This document shows, one piece after another, positions 42,660 through 51,585 of a DNA stretch of 64,000 nucleotides. Numbering within the stretch: position 1 is the first letter of the stretch; the number at the start of each line of letters is the position of its first letter. The position numbers and the translations under genes were made by a program. The stretch lies in contig NZ_VFIL01000004.1 in assembly GCF_007858285.1 (NCBI RefSeq), forward strand, positions 458,491 through 522,490, written 5' to 3'. Origin of the DNA: Pseudomonas brenneri (lineage in GTDB: Bacteria > Pseudomonadota > Gammaproteobacteria > Pseudomonadales > Pseudomonadaceae). A model generated the notes under the pieces. It ran no database searches, had not been told where the DNA came from, and saw nothing but the letters and a program-made list of their open reading frames with translations.

Positions 42660-44890
42660 CAGAAGGACGCCGTGAGGCTGGTGTACAAGGTACGACCGGA
42701 CTGGTTATAGGTCGCGGCGCCTGCCCCTTCGATATTCGCTACACCCTGGGCATTGCCTTCGCGCCACAGGCGTTTGTCGAACAGGTTGTCGACGCCGGCC
42801 GTCAGGCTCAGGTTCTGGGTGAAGGCGTACGTACCGCTGACCCCGGCAATAGCATACGGCGATAGCTGGTTGTTGCCCGATCCCGTCACGCGCTCGCCGT
42901 GGTAGTCGTATTTTTTCGGGGTTTGCTTGCCGTACCAGGCCACGCTCATTTGTAGGGACAGGTCATCGCTGGCCTGCCAGTCGAGCATCGAGTTCAAGGT
43001 GTACTTGGGCGCGACGGACAGCACATCGCCGGTCTGCTTGTTTTTCGATTGCAGCATGTAGGTGAAGTTGTTGGTCCAGTTCAACTGCTCGGTCAACGGC
43101 AGGGCCAGGGTGCCTTCCAGCCCTTCGACCAGGGCCTTGGGCACGTTTTCCCACTGGAAGATACTCGCGTTGGCCGTGGTGCCGGTGCCGCCGCTGGCGC
43201 TGCCGACCGGAGTCAGGCCCGACTCGATCTTGTTTTTGTAATCGTTACGGAAGTACGTCAGGCCCGCCACAACCCCGTCATTGCGGTACTCGATCCCCAA
43301 TTCCTTGTTGACGCTGGTTTCGGCATCCAGGTCGGCATTGCCTTGCAGGTAGCAACTGGTGGTCTGCCCGTAGCAACCCTGGCCATTGCTGTACAGCAAG
43401 TAGTTGGGGTTGAGCTGGTAGAGGTTGGGCGCCTTGTAGGAACGGGCGATCCCGGCTTTCAGGGTCAGGGTGTCGGTGAGCACTTGGGACAGGTTCAGCG
43501 ACGGGCTCCAGTTGTCACCCACCACGTCGTGGTGGTCCATGCGCAGGCCCGGGGTCAGGCGTGTGCCAGGGCGCAGTTCGATATTGTCCTCGACGAACAC
43601 CGAGAAGATCCGCGCCGAGGACGAGCTGCTGCGGTTGCTCCCGGCCAGCCCAGGCACGCTGCCCCCGGCGGTGGTGGTTTGCACGTTGGAGCTGGGGTCA
43701 TCCAGTTGCTGCTCGACCCATTCGGTGCCCACGGTCAGCACCTGGTCCACCCCGGCATGCAAGGGCAGGCTGACTTCACCGTGGGCGGTCAGGTCACGCA
43801 ATACGCTGGTATTGAAGTCGCGGCTGGAGAAGATCCCTTCGGTGCCACCCGCCAGGCCCTCGCTGATCCGGCTGTTGCGGGTCTTCTCGTATTGCAGGTA
43901 GGCCAGGCTGGTGCCCAGGTCCCAGTCGCCGCGATGGGTCACGGCGTAGGTCTCGCGGTACATCACATTGGTCTCGTGGCCGAGCAGTTTTTTCACGTTG
44001 GCGTTGCTGTTGGTGTTCTGGGTGTCACCGGTGTAGATGTTGCCCTGGCGGCTGAAACCGGCTTCCAGGTCCAAGGTCTGCTCAGGCGTCATCTTCCAGC
44101 TCAACAGGCCGTTGACGTCCTTGTTGCGCACCCCTTCGCGCCCCGCCGGCAAGGTGCCGACCTGGTTACCGGTACGTTTGGACTCATGACCGCTGTTGAT
44201 ATCGGCGTCGTCGGCATTGGTTTTCGCCACGTTGCCGTACACCCGGTAGCTGAGGGTGTCGGTGAGCGGGCCGTTCAGGCCGAAGTTCATGCGCTCGGTC
44301 TCGCCTTCGGCGCTGTGCTGGGCGAAGTTGTGGTAGATCGTCGCCGAACCGTGGGTCTCGGTACCGGGTTGTTTGGTGATGATGTTCACCACGCCACCGG
44401 CGGCGCCGTTGCCATAGCGGGCGGCAGCCGGGCCACGGATGACCTCGATCCGCTCGACCTGGTCGGCGGGCACCCAGTTGCTGTCGCCACGGCTGTCACG
44501 CTCGCCGCGCCAGCCATAGCGCACGGAGTTACGGCTGCCCACCGGCTTGCCATCAACCAGGATCAGGGTGTTTTCCGGGCCCATGCCACGGATATCGATC
44601 TGTCGGTTGTTGCCGCGCTGACCGCTGCTGGAATTGCCCGTGAGGTTGACGCCGGGCATGGTGCGGATGATGTCCGACAGATCGTTGGCCGGCGGGCGTT
44701 TCTTGATGTCTTCGGCGGTGATGATCGACACGCCGGGCGCCTGCTTTATCTCTTCCTGCGCCGTGCCCAGGACGGTCTGGGTTTGCAGCTCAAGACGCGC
44801 AGGGGCCTCGGGCTCGGCGGCAAAGCTGCTGGCGGGCAGCAGGCTGCAAATACTCAGGGCAAGCAGGGACAGGGGCGGCAGGCGGTGCAT
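42659..44890 (-). CDS. pfeA: TonB-dependent ferric-enterobactin-type receptor, PfeA-like
   Basis: Outer-membrane TonB-dependent receptor of 743 aa. The signal peptide is about residues 1-24; a plug domain follows with ETVTVLGTAQEE-like LELQTQTVLGTAQEEIKQAP and ITAEDIKKRPPANDLSDIIR, then IDIRGMGPENTLILVDGKPV and VERIEVIRGPAAARYGNGAA. A 22-strand barrel ends in TLYTSLTASF. FepA/PfeA features such as SSGQRGNNRQIDIRGMG are present. A Fur-like site lies upstream at 44944-44962. Co-transcribed with pfeE and preceded by pfeS/pfeR. Confidence 0.92.
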   Translation of the reverse strand: MHRLPPLSLLALSICSLLPASSFAAEPEAPARLELQTQTVLGTAQEEIKQAPGVSIITAEDIKKRPPANDLSDIIRTMPGVNLTGNSSSGQRGNNRQIDIRGMGPENTLILVDGKPVGSRNSVRYGWRGERDSRGDSNWVPADQVERIEVIRGPAAARYGNGAAGGVVNIITKQPGTETHGSATIYHNFAQHSAEGETERMNFGLNGPLTDTLSYRVYGNVAKTNADDADINSGHESKRTGNQVGTLPAGREGVRNKDVNGLLSWKMTPEQTLDLEAGFSRQGNIYTGDTQNTNSNANVKKLLGHETNVMYRETYAVTHRGDWDLGTSLAYLQYEKTRNSRISEGLAGGTEGIFSSRDFNTSVLRDLTAHGEVSLPLHAGVDQVLTVGTEWVEQQLDDPSSNVQTTTAGGSVPGLAGSNRSSSSSARIFSVFVEDNIELRPGTRLTPGLRMDHHDVVGDNWSPSLNLSQVLTDTLTLKAGIARSYKAPNLYQLNPNYLLYSNGQGCYGQTTSCYLQGNADLDAETSVNKELGIEYRNDGVVAGLTYFRNDYKNKIESGLTPVGSASGGTGTTANASIFQWENVPKALVEGLEGTLALPLTEQLNWTNNFTYMLQSKNKQTGDVLSVAPKYTLNSMLDWQASDDLSLQMSVAWYGKQTPKKYDYHGERVTGSGNNQLSPYAIAGVSGTYAFTQNLSLTAGVDNLFDKRLWREGNAQGVANIEGAGAATYNQSGRTLYTSLTASF

Positions 44891-44943
44891 GCGGGGATCT
44901 CCGAAACGTCAAGCCCACCGATAGCGGTAGGCCAGCAAAGATC

Positions 44944-44962
44944 GCAGATGATAATCAGATGC
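44944..44962. promoter_or_regulatory. Fur-box-like sequence upstream of pfeA
   Basis: GCAGATGATAATCAGATGC: the core ATGATAATCA matches the Fur consensus GATAATGATAATCATTATC exactly and 12 of 19 positions match overall. It lies 54 bp upstream of the pfeA start, between it and pfeS, as expected for an iron-repressed receptor. Confidence 0.55.
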
Positions 44963-44988
44963 AATTGCGAGTAAAGAACATTAACTTT

Positions 44989-46332
44989 CTAAACATTTGC
45001 CCCAGCCACTCGCAGGTGCATGCGCAGACCTTGCCCGCCCTGGCTGGCCCATAACTGGCCGCCCTGCAATTGGATGGCGCGTCGGGCAATGCTCAAGCCC
45101 AGGCCAAACCCGTTACCGGGCGTACCGTCCAGGCGCAGGTAGGGTTCAAAGATCCGCTCCAGGTCGGCCTCGGCAACGCCGGCGCCCTGATCCTCGATGG
45201 TCAGCAACCACGTCTCGCCTTCACGTGCCCCGCTCAAGCGAATGACACCGCCTGGGGGGGAATGGCGGATTGCATTGCGCAGGATGTTCTCCAGGGCCTG
45301 GGCGAAACTGTTGAGGTGAACCCTGACTTCGCACTCCTCACCGACCTCGCACACCAACGCCTGCAATGGCCAGTCCGTCTCGAAATGCGCGTCCTGCACC
45401 AGCGCCTCCCACACCGAGGCCACTCGTACATCTTCGGCCTGCAATTGCGGCCGTTCAGTATCCAGCCAGGCCAGGTTGAGGGAATCATCCACCAGGCGCC
45501 GCATCTCCTCGACCTCACGCGCCAGCCGCTGTTCCAACTGCTGGCGCGCCAGGCCGCTTTCGCTGGCGATTTTCAAGCGGGCCAAGGGCGTGCGGATTTC
45601 ATGGGACAAGGTGCGCAACAATTGGCGTTGCTGTTGCAGGCTTTGCCGCAGGCGCTCGGCCATGTGTTCGTAGGCACGCGCCAACTCGCCCAACTCGTCG
45701 CCGCGACGGGTTACGGCACTGCTGGCCAGCGGCGCCAGGTCACCGCCACTCAGGGCGTTCGCACGCTCGCGCAATTCGTTCAAAGGCACCACCAGGTGGC
45801 GATACAGCAACAGGCCCAGGCCCAAGGCCAAAACCACCGGCACCACACCGTGGGTAAACAGATGCGTCCACGGCGTCAGCCCCGGTGGCAGCAAGCGCTC
45901 GGGCAACTGCATGACCAAGCGGCCACGCTCCGGGTGTTGAGGGAAGGCGATGCTGACATAGGGCAGCTCATCCTCCAGGCGTTTGCTCATGGGCCAACTG
46001 GGCTTGCGCATAAAGGTCAGGTGGCTGACCTCAGCCGCCGTCAGCGGTTGTGTGCCAAGGCTTTGCAGGAACGGATCGAGCACGCCGACCCAGGTCTGCT
46101 CGCGTTGCTGCAGGGTCTGGCGCCATTGCTCCACGGCCTTGGCGTCACCGGTTGCGGCCACCTCTTCGGCCTGCGCGGCATAGGCGGTCAGGGCCGCGCG
46201 GTCAGGCTCTGCAAGAAAATAAGTACTGCGCTCGACCTGCAAGCCCCAGCCCCAGACCAACCAGACCAGCAGCAAGCAGAAACACACTTGCAACAGCGCC
46301 ATTTTCCATAGCAGTGGATGCCGACGCTGCAT
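44989..46332 (-). CDS. pfeS: Sensor histidine kinase PfeS-like
   Basis: Two-component sensor of 447 aa. One transmembrane helix is at about residues 9-29, a periplasmic domain at about 30-160, and a second helix at about 161-178. A HAMP segment is near 180-235 and the phosphorylated His244 is in LLRTLSHEIRTPLARLK. The ATPase domain has LNSFAQALENILRNAIRHSP (N box), IEDQGAGV (G1) and GNGFGLGLSIARRAI (G2). It shares one base with the pfeR stop. It is read as the ferric-enterobactin sensor by synteny with pfeRSAE of P. aeruginosa. Confidence 0.86.
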   Translation of the reverse strand: MQRRHPLLWKMALLQVCFCLLLVWLVWGWGLQVERSTYFLAEPDRAALTAYAAQAEEVAATGDAKAVEQWRQTLQQREQTWVGVLDPFLQSLGTQPLTAAEVSHLTFMRKPSWPMSKRLEDELPYVSIAFPQHPERGRLVMQLPERLLPPGLTPWTHLFTHGVVPVVLALGLGLLLYRHLVVPLNELRERANALSGGDLAPLASSAVTRRGDELGELARAYEHMAERLRQSLQQQRQLLRTLSHEIRTPLARLKIASESGLARQQLEQRLAREVEEMRRLVDDSLNLAWLDTERPQLQAEDVRVASVWEALVQDAHFETDWPLQALVCEVGEECEVRVHLNSFAQALENILRNAIRHSPPGGVIRLSGAREGETWLLTIEDQGAGVAEADLERIFEPYLRLDGTPGNGFGLGLSIARRAIQLQGGQLWASQGGQGLRMHLRVAGANV

Positions 46333-47030
46333 CAGCCCAAGCCTTCACACAGCAGCACATACCCCTGATGACGCACCGCCTCGATGCGCACGCCCTGCAA
46401 ATCAATTGCCGCCAGCTTGCGGCGCACATTGCACACATGCACATCCAGGCCACGATCCAGACGCGTATAGACGCGATGCAACACATGCTGGTACAGGAAC
46501 GCCTTGGACAAGGGTTCGCCGACGTGCTCATGCAGGGTGGACAGCAAGCGGAACTCCGAAGCGGTCAGGCCTGCCGGGCAGCCGTTGAATAGAACATCAC
46601 GGGCATTTACATCCAGGTCCAGCCATAGCGGCCTAGAGACAGGTGTACCGCGATCAAGCGCCACACGCCGCAGCAACGCGTCGATACGCACATCCAACTC
46701 GGCGAGGCTGAAGGGCTTGGGCAAATAGTCATCCGCGCCCTGGCTGAAACCGATGATGCGGTCCTGCTCGGCGCCCAGTGCCGACATCAGAATCACTGGT
46801 GTGCCCCGTTCGTTGCGCAAGCGCGCCAGCACATTCAGGCCGTTTTCGTTGGGCAGCATGATATCCAGCAGGATCAGCTCTACCGCTGGGTCCAGCGCCA
46901 TGCTCAAGCCTTCATCACCGCGATGCGCGCTGCTCAAGGCGAAACCGCGTCGGCTCAAATGGGTACAAAGATGGGCGCACAGCTCGACGTCATCCTCGAT
47001 GACCAGGATGCGCGCGGAAGAAGATGACAT
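46332..47030 (-). CDS. pfeR: Response regulator PfeR-like (OmpR family)
   Basis: OmpR/PhoB-type regulator of 232 aa. The receiver domain has acidic pocket D13-D14 and phospho-acceptor Asp56 in ELILLDIMLPNENG, with the conserved Lys in YLPKPFSL. The C-terminal winged helix contains LTASEFRLLSTLHEHVGEPL and RVYTRLDRGLDVHVCNVRRK. The ATG at 47030 keeps MSSSSARILVIEDD; a GTG at 47054 is an alternative. Together with PfeS it should activate pfeA in the presence of ferric enterobactin. Confidence 0.86.
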   Translation of the reverse strand: MSSSSARILVIEDDVELCAHLCTHLSRRGFALSSAHRGDEGLSMALDPAVELILLDIMLPNENGLNVLARLRNERGTPVILMSALGAEQDRIIGFSQGADDYLPKPFSLAELDVRIDALLRRVALDRGTPVSRPLWLDLDVNARDVLFNGCPAGLTASEFRLLSTLHEHVGEPLSKAFLYQHVLHRVYTRLDRGLDVHVCNVRRKLAAIDLQGVRIEAVRHQGYVLLCEGLG

Positions 47031-47236
47031 AGGCAGTGGATGATAACTGTTCACAATTAGGCCAGTTTCTCACTCGGAGAAACATTGCGCAACGAACGTC
47101 GCGTGTTGTGATGTTCAAGTGCGGATTATCAATATTTTAAAGAAACTGAATGCGTTGAACCTGGGCTTTTTCAGGCAAACACGAACAATCAAGCTATCTC
47201 CTCGTTAGGTCACATACCGGATGCAGGAGAATCACC

Positions 47237-47335
47237 ATGTCGAAAACCACCGTCAGCCAATTCATGCACACCCTCCATCAACGCCTCACAGAGTTATGGG
47301 AAACCTGTGCCCGCGCCGGGGGCGCACGGCCATGA
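47237..47335 (+). CDS. Small ORF (32 aa) overlapping the lipoprotein gene start
   Basis: Short reading frame of 32 codons starting ATG TCG AAA, translated MSKTTVSQFMHTLHQRLTEL then WETCARAGGARP. It has AGGAG eight bases before the ATG. Its TGA overlaps the ATG of the lipoprotein gene (ATGA), so its translation would couple to that of the downstream gene. I do not recognise the peptide. It could be a small protein or a leader that tunes lipoprotein translation. Confidence 0.5.
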   Translation: MSKTTVSQFMHTLHQRLTELWETCARAGGARP

Positions 47336-48405
47336 CCCGCTTGCTGCTGGGCGCTGCGATGCTGGCACTGCTTATCGGGTGCAGCACCGTCAAACAGCCC
47401 GAGCTGGGCGTCGCAGTCCAAAGCTCCGGGCAGATCTGGAATGCCGTGGCGCATTACAGCGGCCGCACGTTTCTATCGGGGCCACGCTGGACCGGCACCC
47501 AGGGCCCGCAACTGACGGCAGTTGACCAGAATGGCCAGCACAGCGCCTATCCAAACAGTGCCTGGAACAACTGGGCGCCAGGATTGGATGCAACCAATGC
47601 CTTTGTGAACATCAATGCCTTGCGCCTGGAAGGCGACAAACTGTGGGTGGTGGATACCGGCTCGCCCGAGTTCGGCGGCAACCCCGTCAGCCAGGGCGCA
47701 AAGCTGGTGTGTATCGATCTGCCTACAAACAAGGTGGTTCGGACCTACTTCTTCGGGGCGGACATCGCCACAGCCGGCAGTTATGTGGATGACGTGCGCT
47801 TCAGCGCCGGCATGGCTTTGCTCACCGATGCGGGAAATGCCGGCATTATTGTGGTGGACCTGAAGACCGGCGCTGCCCGGCGTGTATTGAACCAACATGC
47901 ATCGGTGGTCGCCCGGCCTGACCGGGACTTGATCCTCAGCAACCAGGTGGTCAAGGCTCCCGATGGTGCCCCCCTGCGCGTCAACGCCGATCCGCTGGAA
48001 GTCAGCATTGATGGCATCTGGCTGTATTACGGCCCGCTGCAAGGTCCCTGGTCCAAGGTGCGTATCCAAGACCTTGCCAACCCGGCACTGAGCCCGGAAC
48101 AACTGGCCGCGCGGGTTGAGTTCTTTGCCGATATCCCCGCAACCGGTGGCTCGGTCATGGACGCACAGGGCAACCTGTACTTTTCCGACCTGGCCCATGA
48201 TGCCATTCGCGTACGCCGCACTGACGGGCAGATCGAAACCCTGATCGTGGACGAGCGATTGCATTGGGTTGACGCGCCGTTCCTGGACAAGGACGGAGTG
48301 CTGTGGCTGCCTACCCCACAAATGGACCGCGTTGCGCTGTTCAACAAGGGCAAATCCCTGGTGCAGTGGCCAGTGGGGGTTTATCGCTTATCGACACATC
48401 GCTGA
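47332..48405 (+). CDS. Major royal jelly/yellow-family lipoprotein
   Basis: Protein of 357 aa. A lipoprotein signal with lipobox LLIGC is at residues 1-17 (MTRLLLGAAMLALLIGC). The rest is an MRJP/yellow-type propeller: FLSGPRWTGTQGPQLTAVDQ, NAFVNINALRLEGDKLWVVD, SPEFGGNPVSQGAKLVCIDL, TYFFGADIATAGSYVDDVRF. Yellow and bacterial relatives (dopachrome-tautomerase-related) have no settled bacterial function. The Met at 47332 follows the small ORF directly. A rho-independent terminator follows at 48493-48522. Confidence 0.85.
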   Translation: MTRLLLGAAMLALLIGCSTVKQPELGVAVQSSGQIWNAVAHYSGRTFLSGPRWTGTQGPQLTAVDQNGQHSAYPNSAWNNWAPGLDATNAFVNINALRLEGDKLWVVDTGSPEFGGNPVSQGAKLVCIDLPTNKVVRTYFFGADIATAGSYVDDVRFSAGMALLTDAGNAGIIVVDLKTGAARRVLNQHASVVARPDRDLILSNQVVKAPDGAPLRVNADPLEVSIDGIWLYYGPLQGPWSKVRIQDLANPALSPEQLAARVEFFADIPATGGSVMDAQGNLYFSDLAHDAIRVRRTDGQIETLIVDERLHWVDAPFLDKDGVLWLPTPQMDRVALFNKGKSLVQWPVGVYRLSTHR

Positions 48406-48492
48406 TCAGCGCGCACGCAAATTGCTTGGCGCTTTCACATCCCTTTCACAGTCGGGCGCCTAGGGTGATCCCAGCTCCTAGTGAAAACCTTT

Positions 48493-48522
48493 AAGCCCGC
48501 ACTCCCCATCGCGGGCTTTTCT
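48493..48522 (+). terminator. Rho-independent terminator after the MRJP-like gene
   Basis: Stem AAGCCCGC / GCGGGCTT with a 10-base loop, followed on the plus strand by TTCTTTGTCT. It lies 88 bp after the stop of the lipoprotein gene and faces the convergent OprD gene. Confidence 0.65.
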
Positions 48523-48601
48523 TTGTCTGTGATTTGGCTGGCAACGAGTTGCATACTCCTTGCCAGCCCAGTGGAGTGATATCTAATCGCCTCAGCCCAC
48601 C

Positions 48602-49879
48602 TCAGAACTTGAACACATACGTCGTAATCAAGCGTGTCTCCGTATAATCCGGCCCCGCCGCGCTGCCGTTGCCATAACGGGTCTTGACGTCGTAACGGCG
48701 CCACTCCAACCCCAGGTTCTTGAAGGTCCCGGCCTGCACCACATAGCCAAGGGCCAGCCAGCGTTCGCTTTCCACGTTCTGGTCCAGGGCGTTGTTGCCA
48801 CGGTCGATGCCTGTCCCGCGGAAGTAGCGCGTCTTGAACTTCAACCCCGGGACGCCCATCGCTGCGAAGTTGTAGTCATAACTCACTGACCAGGAGCTCT
48901 CATTGGGCTTGACGTAAGACACCACGGACCAGTTCACCAGGTACGGCTGGGGTGCATAGCCGTTGATGGTGGGGAAACCACTGTCACCGAGCATGCGCTG
49001 GTAGGCGACGCCAAAAGTATGGCCGCCCTTTTTCAAGGCGGTCATCAGGCCATAGGAGCGGTTATCGATGTTTCCGTACAACGCCTTGCCATCTTCGCGG
49101 TTATCGAAATAACGCAGGTCGCTTTTCAAGGCATAGCCGCCACCCAGGTCGAGGTCATGGCTCAGGCCGAAGTATTGCTGCTGGTAGATATCTTCCAACT
49201 GACCGTAGAAATACGTCGCCGATAACTGTGGGGTCAGTGCATAAGTGGCACCGGCAAAGTTCAGGCCGGCGCTGCGGTGTTTTATATCCGGGCCATTAAA
49301 CAGGTACATTTTTTCGCGGTCGGATGATTCCCGTGAACTGATCTGGTTGAAACGCCCGGCGGTCAATGTCCACTTATCAATGTCCTTGGACTCGATACTG
49401 ACCCCATTAAATGTGGTCACCAATTGCCGGGTATCGTCGTAATACGCCACCGGCAAGGTCGGGCGGTGCTCGCCCAACTTCAATTCGGTTTTCGAATAGC
49501 GAACTTTCGCCGCGAACGCCGCCCGGCCGTAGTCCTGCACCGGTTCGCCACGGCTGTCGTCGTACGGGATCACCGAGTCCGGCCCACGCCCGCCACCGCC
49601 GTCCAGGCGGTACGCATACTGTCCGTAGAGATCGAGGGCGAACTGCATAGGGCCTTCGGTGTAGCCTGAGGCGGCCTTGAAGTCGAAACCCTGGGTCCAA
49701 CTGCCGACCCGGGACTTGGGTGCATCCGTCTGGTGAAAGTCCCGGTCCAGGTAAAAGTTGCGCAGGCCCAGGCTGATTTGACGGTCGTTGATAAAGTCGG
49801 CGTGGGCAAATAGCGGCGTCAGGCAGCCCAGCAGGCCGACGAACACGCAGTCGCGGGCCATTCTATTTTCAAGAGGCAT
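48602..49879 (-). CDS. OprD-family outer-membrane porin (iac cluster)
   Basis: Porin of 425 aa, related to but distinct from the hpa porin (shared LGLRNFYLDRDFHQTDAPKS, AAKVRYSKTELKLGEHRPTL, GVAYQRMLGDSGFPTING). The signal peptide is about residues 1-27. The C-terminal strand ends in RLITTYVFKF. It is the last gene of the iac run, 163 bp after iacG, in the same direction, and probably admits the indolic acid. AAGGA lies seven bases before the ATG. Confidence 0.89.
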   Translation of the reverse strand: MPLENRMARDCVFVGLLGCLTPLFAHADFINDRQISLGLRNFYLDRDFHQTDAPKSRVGSWTQGFDFKAASGYTEGPMQFALDLYGQYAYRLDGGGGRGPDSVIPYDDSRGEPVQDYGRAAFAAKVRYSKTELKLGEHRPTLPVAYYDDTRQLVTTFNGVSIESKDIDKWTLTAGRFNQISSRESSDREKMYLFNGPDIKHRSAGLNFAGATYALTPQLSATYFYGQLEDIYQQQYFGLSHDLDLGGGYALKSDLRYFDNREDGKALYGNIDNRSYGLMTALKKGGHTFGVAYQRMLGDSGFPTINGYAPQPYLVNWSVVSYVKPNESSWSVSYDYNFAAMGVPGLKFKTRYFRGTGIDRGNNALDQNVESERWLALGYVVQAGTFKNLGLEWRRYDVKTRYGNGSAAGPDYTETRLITTYVFKF

Positions 49880-49985
49880 CGGTGGTTCCTTTATATGCGC
49901 GCAAAACATTTGAGTGGGGCAGATAACTAATGGGCAGTTAATCCGCAGTCTTGTTTTTATAACCACTTGCTGCAAAAAGACGCAT

Positions 49986-50000
49986 GCGTGCGGAGCACGC
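49986..50000. terminator. Short hairpin between iacG and the porin gene
   Basis: GCGTGC GGA GCACGC hairpin, followed on the minus strand by ATGCGTCTTTTTGC and on the plus strand by TTATTGTTGTTTT. It may attenuate read-through from iacG into the porin gene; a weak call. Confidence 0.35.
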
Positions 50001-50042
50001 TTATTGTTGTTTTAGAGAACCGGACAAGTTAGTTGGCAACGA

Positions 50043-50543
50043 TCAAGAAGCGGCCTTCGATGCGTCCCCCAGGCGATGATAGGCACGGTTGAAATACACC
50101 AGGCCTTCCTGGCTTTCGCCATTGCAGATACCCAGCACCTCACAGTAGAAAATCGTATGGGAGCCCACCTCATGGGCCTGGGCGATGCGGCAATCGAAAC
50201 TCACCAGCGACTCCTGCAAAATCGGCGCGCCACTTTCCAGGGTCACCCACTGGGCACAGGCAAAACGCTGCTCGGTGTTCATGTCACGGTTGGCAAACAC
50301 CCCGGAAATCGCCTGGTGATCGGCGGTCAGTACGTTGACACTCAACACACCGTTGCTCTTGAAGTTGATATTGGACGTCGACGCCCGGTTCATGCACACC
50401 AGCAGGGTCGGCGGCTGATCCGTCACGCTGCATACCGCTGAGGCCGTAAAGCCGAAGCGCCCGGCTGCGCCATCGGTGGCGATCACCGAGACGGCGCCGC
50501 CGAGCAATGCCATTGCATTGCGAAAACCTGTTGTATCTACCAT
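50043..50543 (-). CDS. iacG: IacG, flavin reductase family protein
   Basis: Flavin reductase of 166 aa supplying reduced flavin to a monooxygenase: MVDTTGFRNAMALLGGAVSV, FGFTASAVCSVTDQPPTLLV, VLTADHQAISGVFAN. It is the last of the nine iac genes. I chose the ATG at 50543 because GGAGGG precedes it and the frame matches the family start; the longer upstream extension is out-of-context sequence from iacF. Its partner is most likely IacA, as in P. putida 1290, where the gene set is iacA-I with iacR. Confidence 0.88.
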   Translation of the reverse strand: MVDTTGFRNAMALLGGAVSVIATDGAAGRFGFTASAVCSVTDQPPTLLVCMNRASTSNINFKSNGVLSVNVLTADHQAISGVFANRDMNTEQRFACAQWVTLESGAPILQESLVSFDCRIAQAHEVGSHTIFYCEVLGICNGESQEGLVYFNRAYHRLGDASKAAS

Positions 50544-50562
50544 GGTCTTGCCCTCCGCCAAT

Positions 50563-51525
50563 TCAGATGTCCAGCACCAGTTTTTTCGATTTGGCCCGCG
50601 AGCAACACACCAGGATCTGGTCATTGGCGGCCTTTTCGTCGTCGGTGAGGTAGACATCCCGATGGTCGGGCTCACCTTCCAGCACATCGCACAGACACGT
50701 CCCGCACACCCCCTGCTCGCAGGAGATTTCAATCTTGATACCGACACTGGCCAGGGCGTCGAGAATGCTTTGGCCTTCTTGCACCTGCACCTGCTTGCCG
50801 CTGCGCGCGGCGACCACTTCAAAGCCCTGGCCGCTGCTGTCGACCTCGACCTGGAAGTACTCACGATGGATATGGTCCTGGGCATGACCGGCCTTGGCCG
50901 CCTCACTGATGACCCAATCCATGAAGCCGGCCGGCCCACAGACGTAGACATGGACCCCAGCGCCGGGCACTCCGAGCACCGCTTGCAGGTCAAGGCGTTG
51001 ACCCTGGTCTTCGTCATCGAAATGGGTGTGTACCCGCGACGCGAATGACGCGTGCTGCAGCTCATCGATAAAACCGCAGAGGCTGCGCGACCGCGCGCAA
51101 TAGTGCAGCTGGAACTCCCGCCCCTGGGCCTGCAAGGCATACGCCATGGCCACCATGGGCGTGATGCCGATACCACCGCCGATCAGGATCGAGCGTTGCG
51201 CATCGGCCGCCAGGGGAAACAGGTTGCGCGGTGCGCTGATCTGCACCACTTGGCCTTCGAGCAGTTGCTCGTGTACCGCCAGGGAGCCGCCGCGCGAGCC
51301 CGGATCTTTCAACACGCCCAGGCGATAGACCCGGGAATTGGCCGGGTCGCCACACAGCGAGTACTGGCGGACCAGGCCCGCTTGCAGGTGAATGTCCACA
51401 TGGGCCCCGGCCTCGAAGGCCGGCAACGCCTGGCCATCAGGGTCGGCCAGGTCGAGGACCACCACCCCCTGGCCCTGTTCCTGGCGTTTTTGCACCACCA
51501 CTTTCAATAATGTTTGCACGCTCAT
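50563..51525 (-). CDS. iacF: IacF, PDR/VanB-type ferredoxin reductase
   Basis: Reductase of 320 aa passing electrons from NAD(P)H to the Rieske oxygenase IacC. It has a flavin domain (RQYSLCGDPANSRVYRLGVL), an NAD domain (LIGGGIGITPMVAMAYALQA, VYVCGPAGFMDWV) and a C-terminal plant-type [2Fe-2S] domain with CEQGVCGTCLCDVL and a fourth Cys in QILVCCSRAKSKKL. It starts 60 bp downstream of iacE and ends 20 bp before iacG. Confidence 0.92.
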   Translation of the reverse strand: MSVQTLLKVVVQKRQEQGQGVVVLDLADPDGQALPAFEAGAHVDIHLQAGLVRQYSLCGDPANSRVYRLGVLKDPGSRGGSLAVHEQLLEGQVVQISAPRNLFPLAADAQRSILIGGGIGITPMVAMAYALQAQGREFQLHYCARSRSLCGFIDELQHASFASRVHTHFDDEDQGQRLDLQAVLGVPGAGVHVYVCGPAGFMDWVISEAAKAGHAQDHIHREYFQVEVDSSGQGFEVVAARSGKQVQVQEGQSILDALASVGIKIEISCEQGVCGTCLCDVLEGEPDHRDVYLTDDEKAANDQILVCCSRAKSKKLVLDI

Positions 51526-51585
51526 ATCGGCTCGTTCCGCTGGTTATTATTGGCCAAGGCCGATCACGGTCGGCCCGTTGTCGCA

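Noticed and set aside
43049..44974. 641-aa plus-strand frame opposite pfeA
   Set aside because: Antisense of the TonB-dependent receptor; no domain motif.
50043..50543. Flavin reductase as HpaC of the missing 4-HPA hydroxylase
   Set aside because: It lies at the end of a complete iac operon, where iacG is expected, and no HpaB is nearby.
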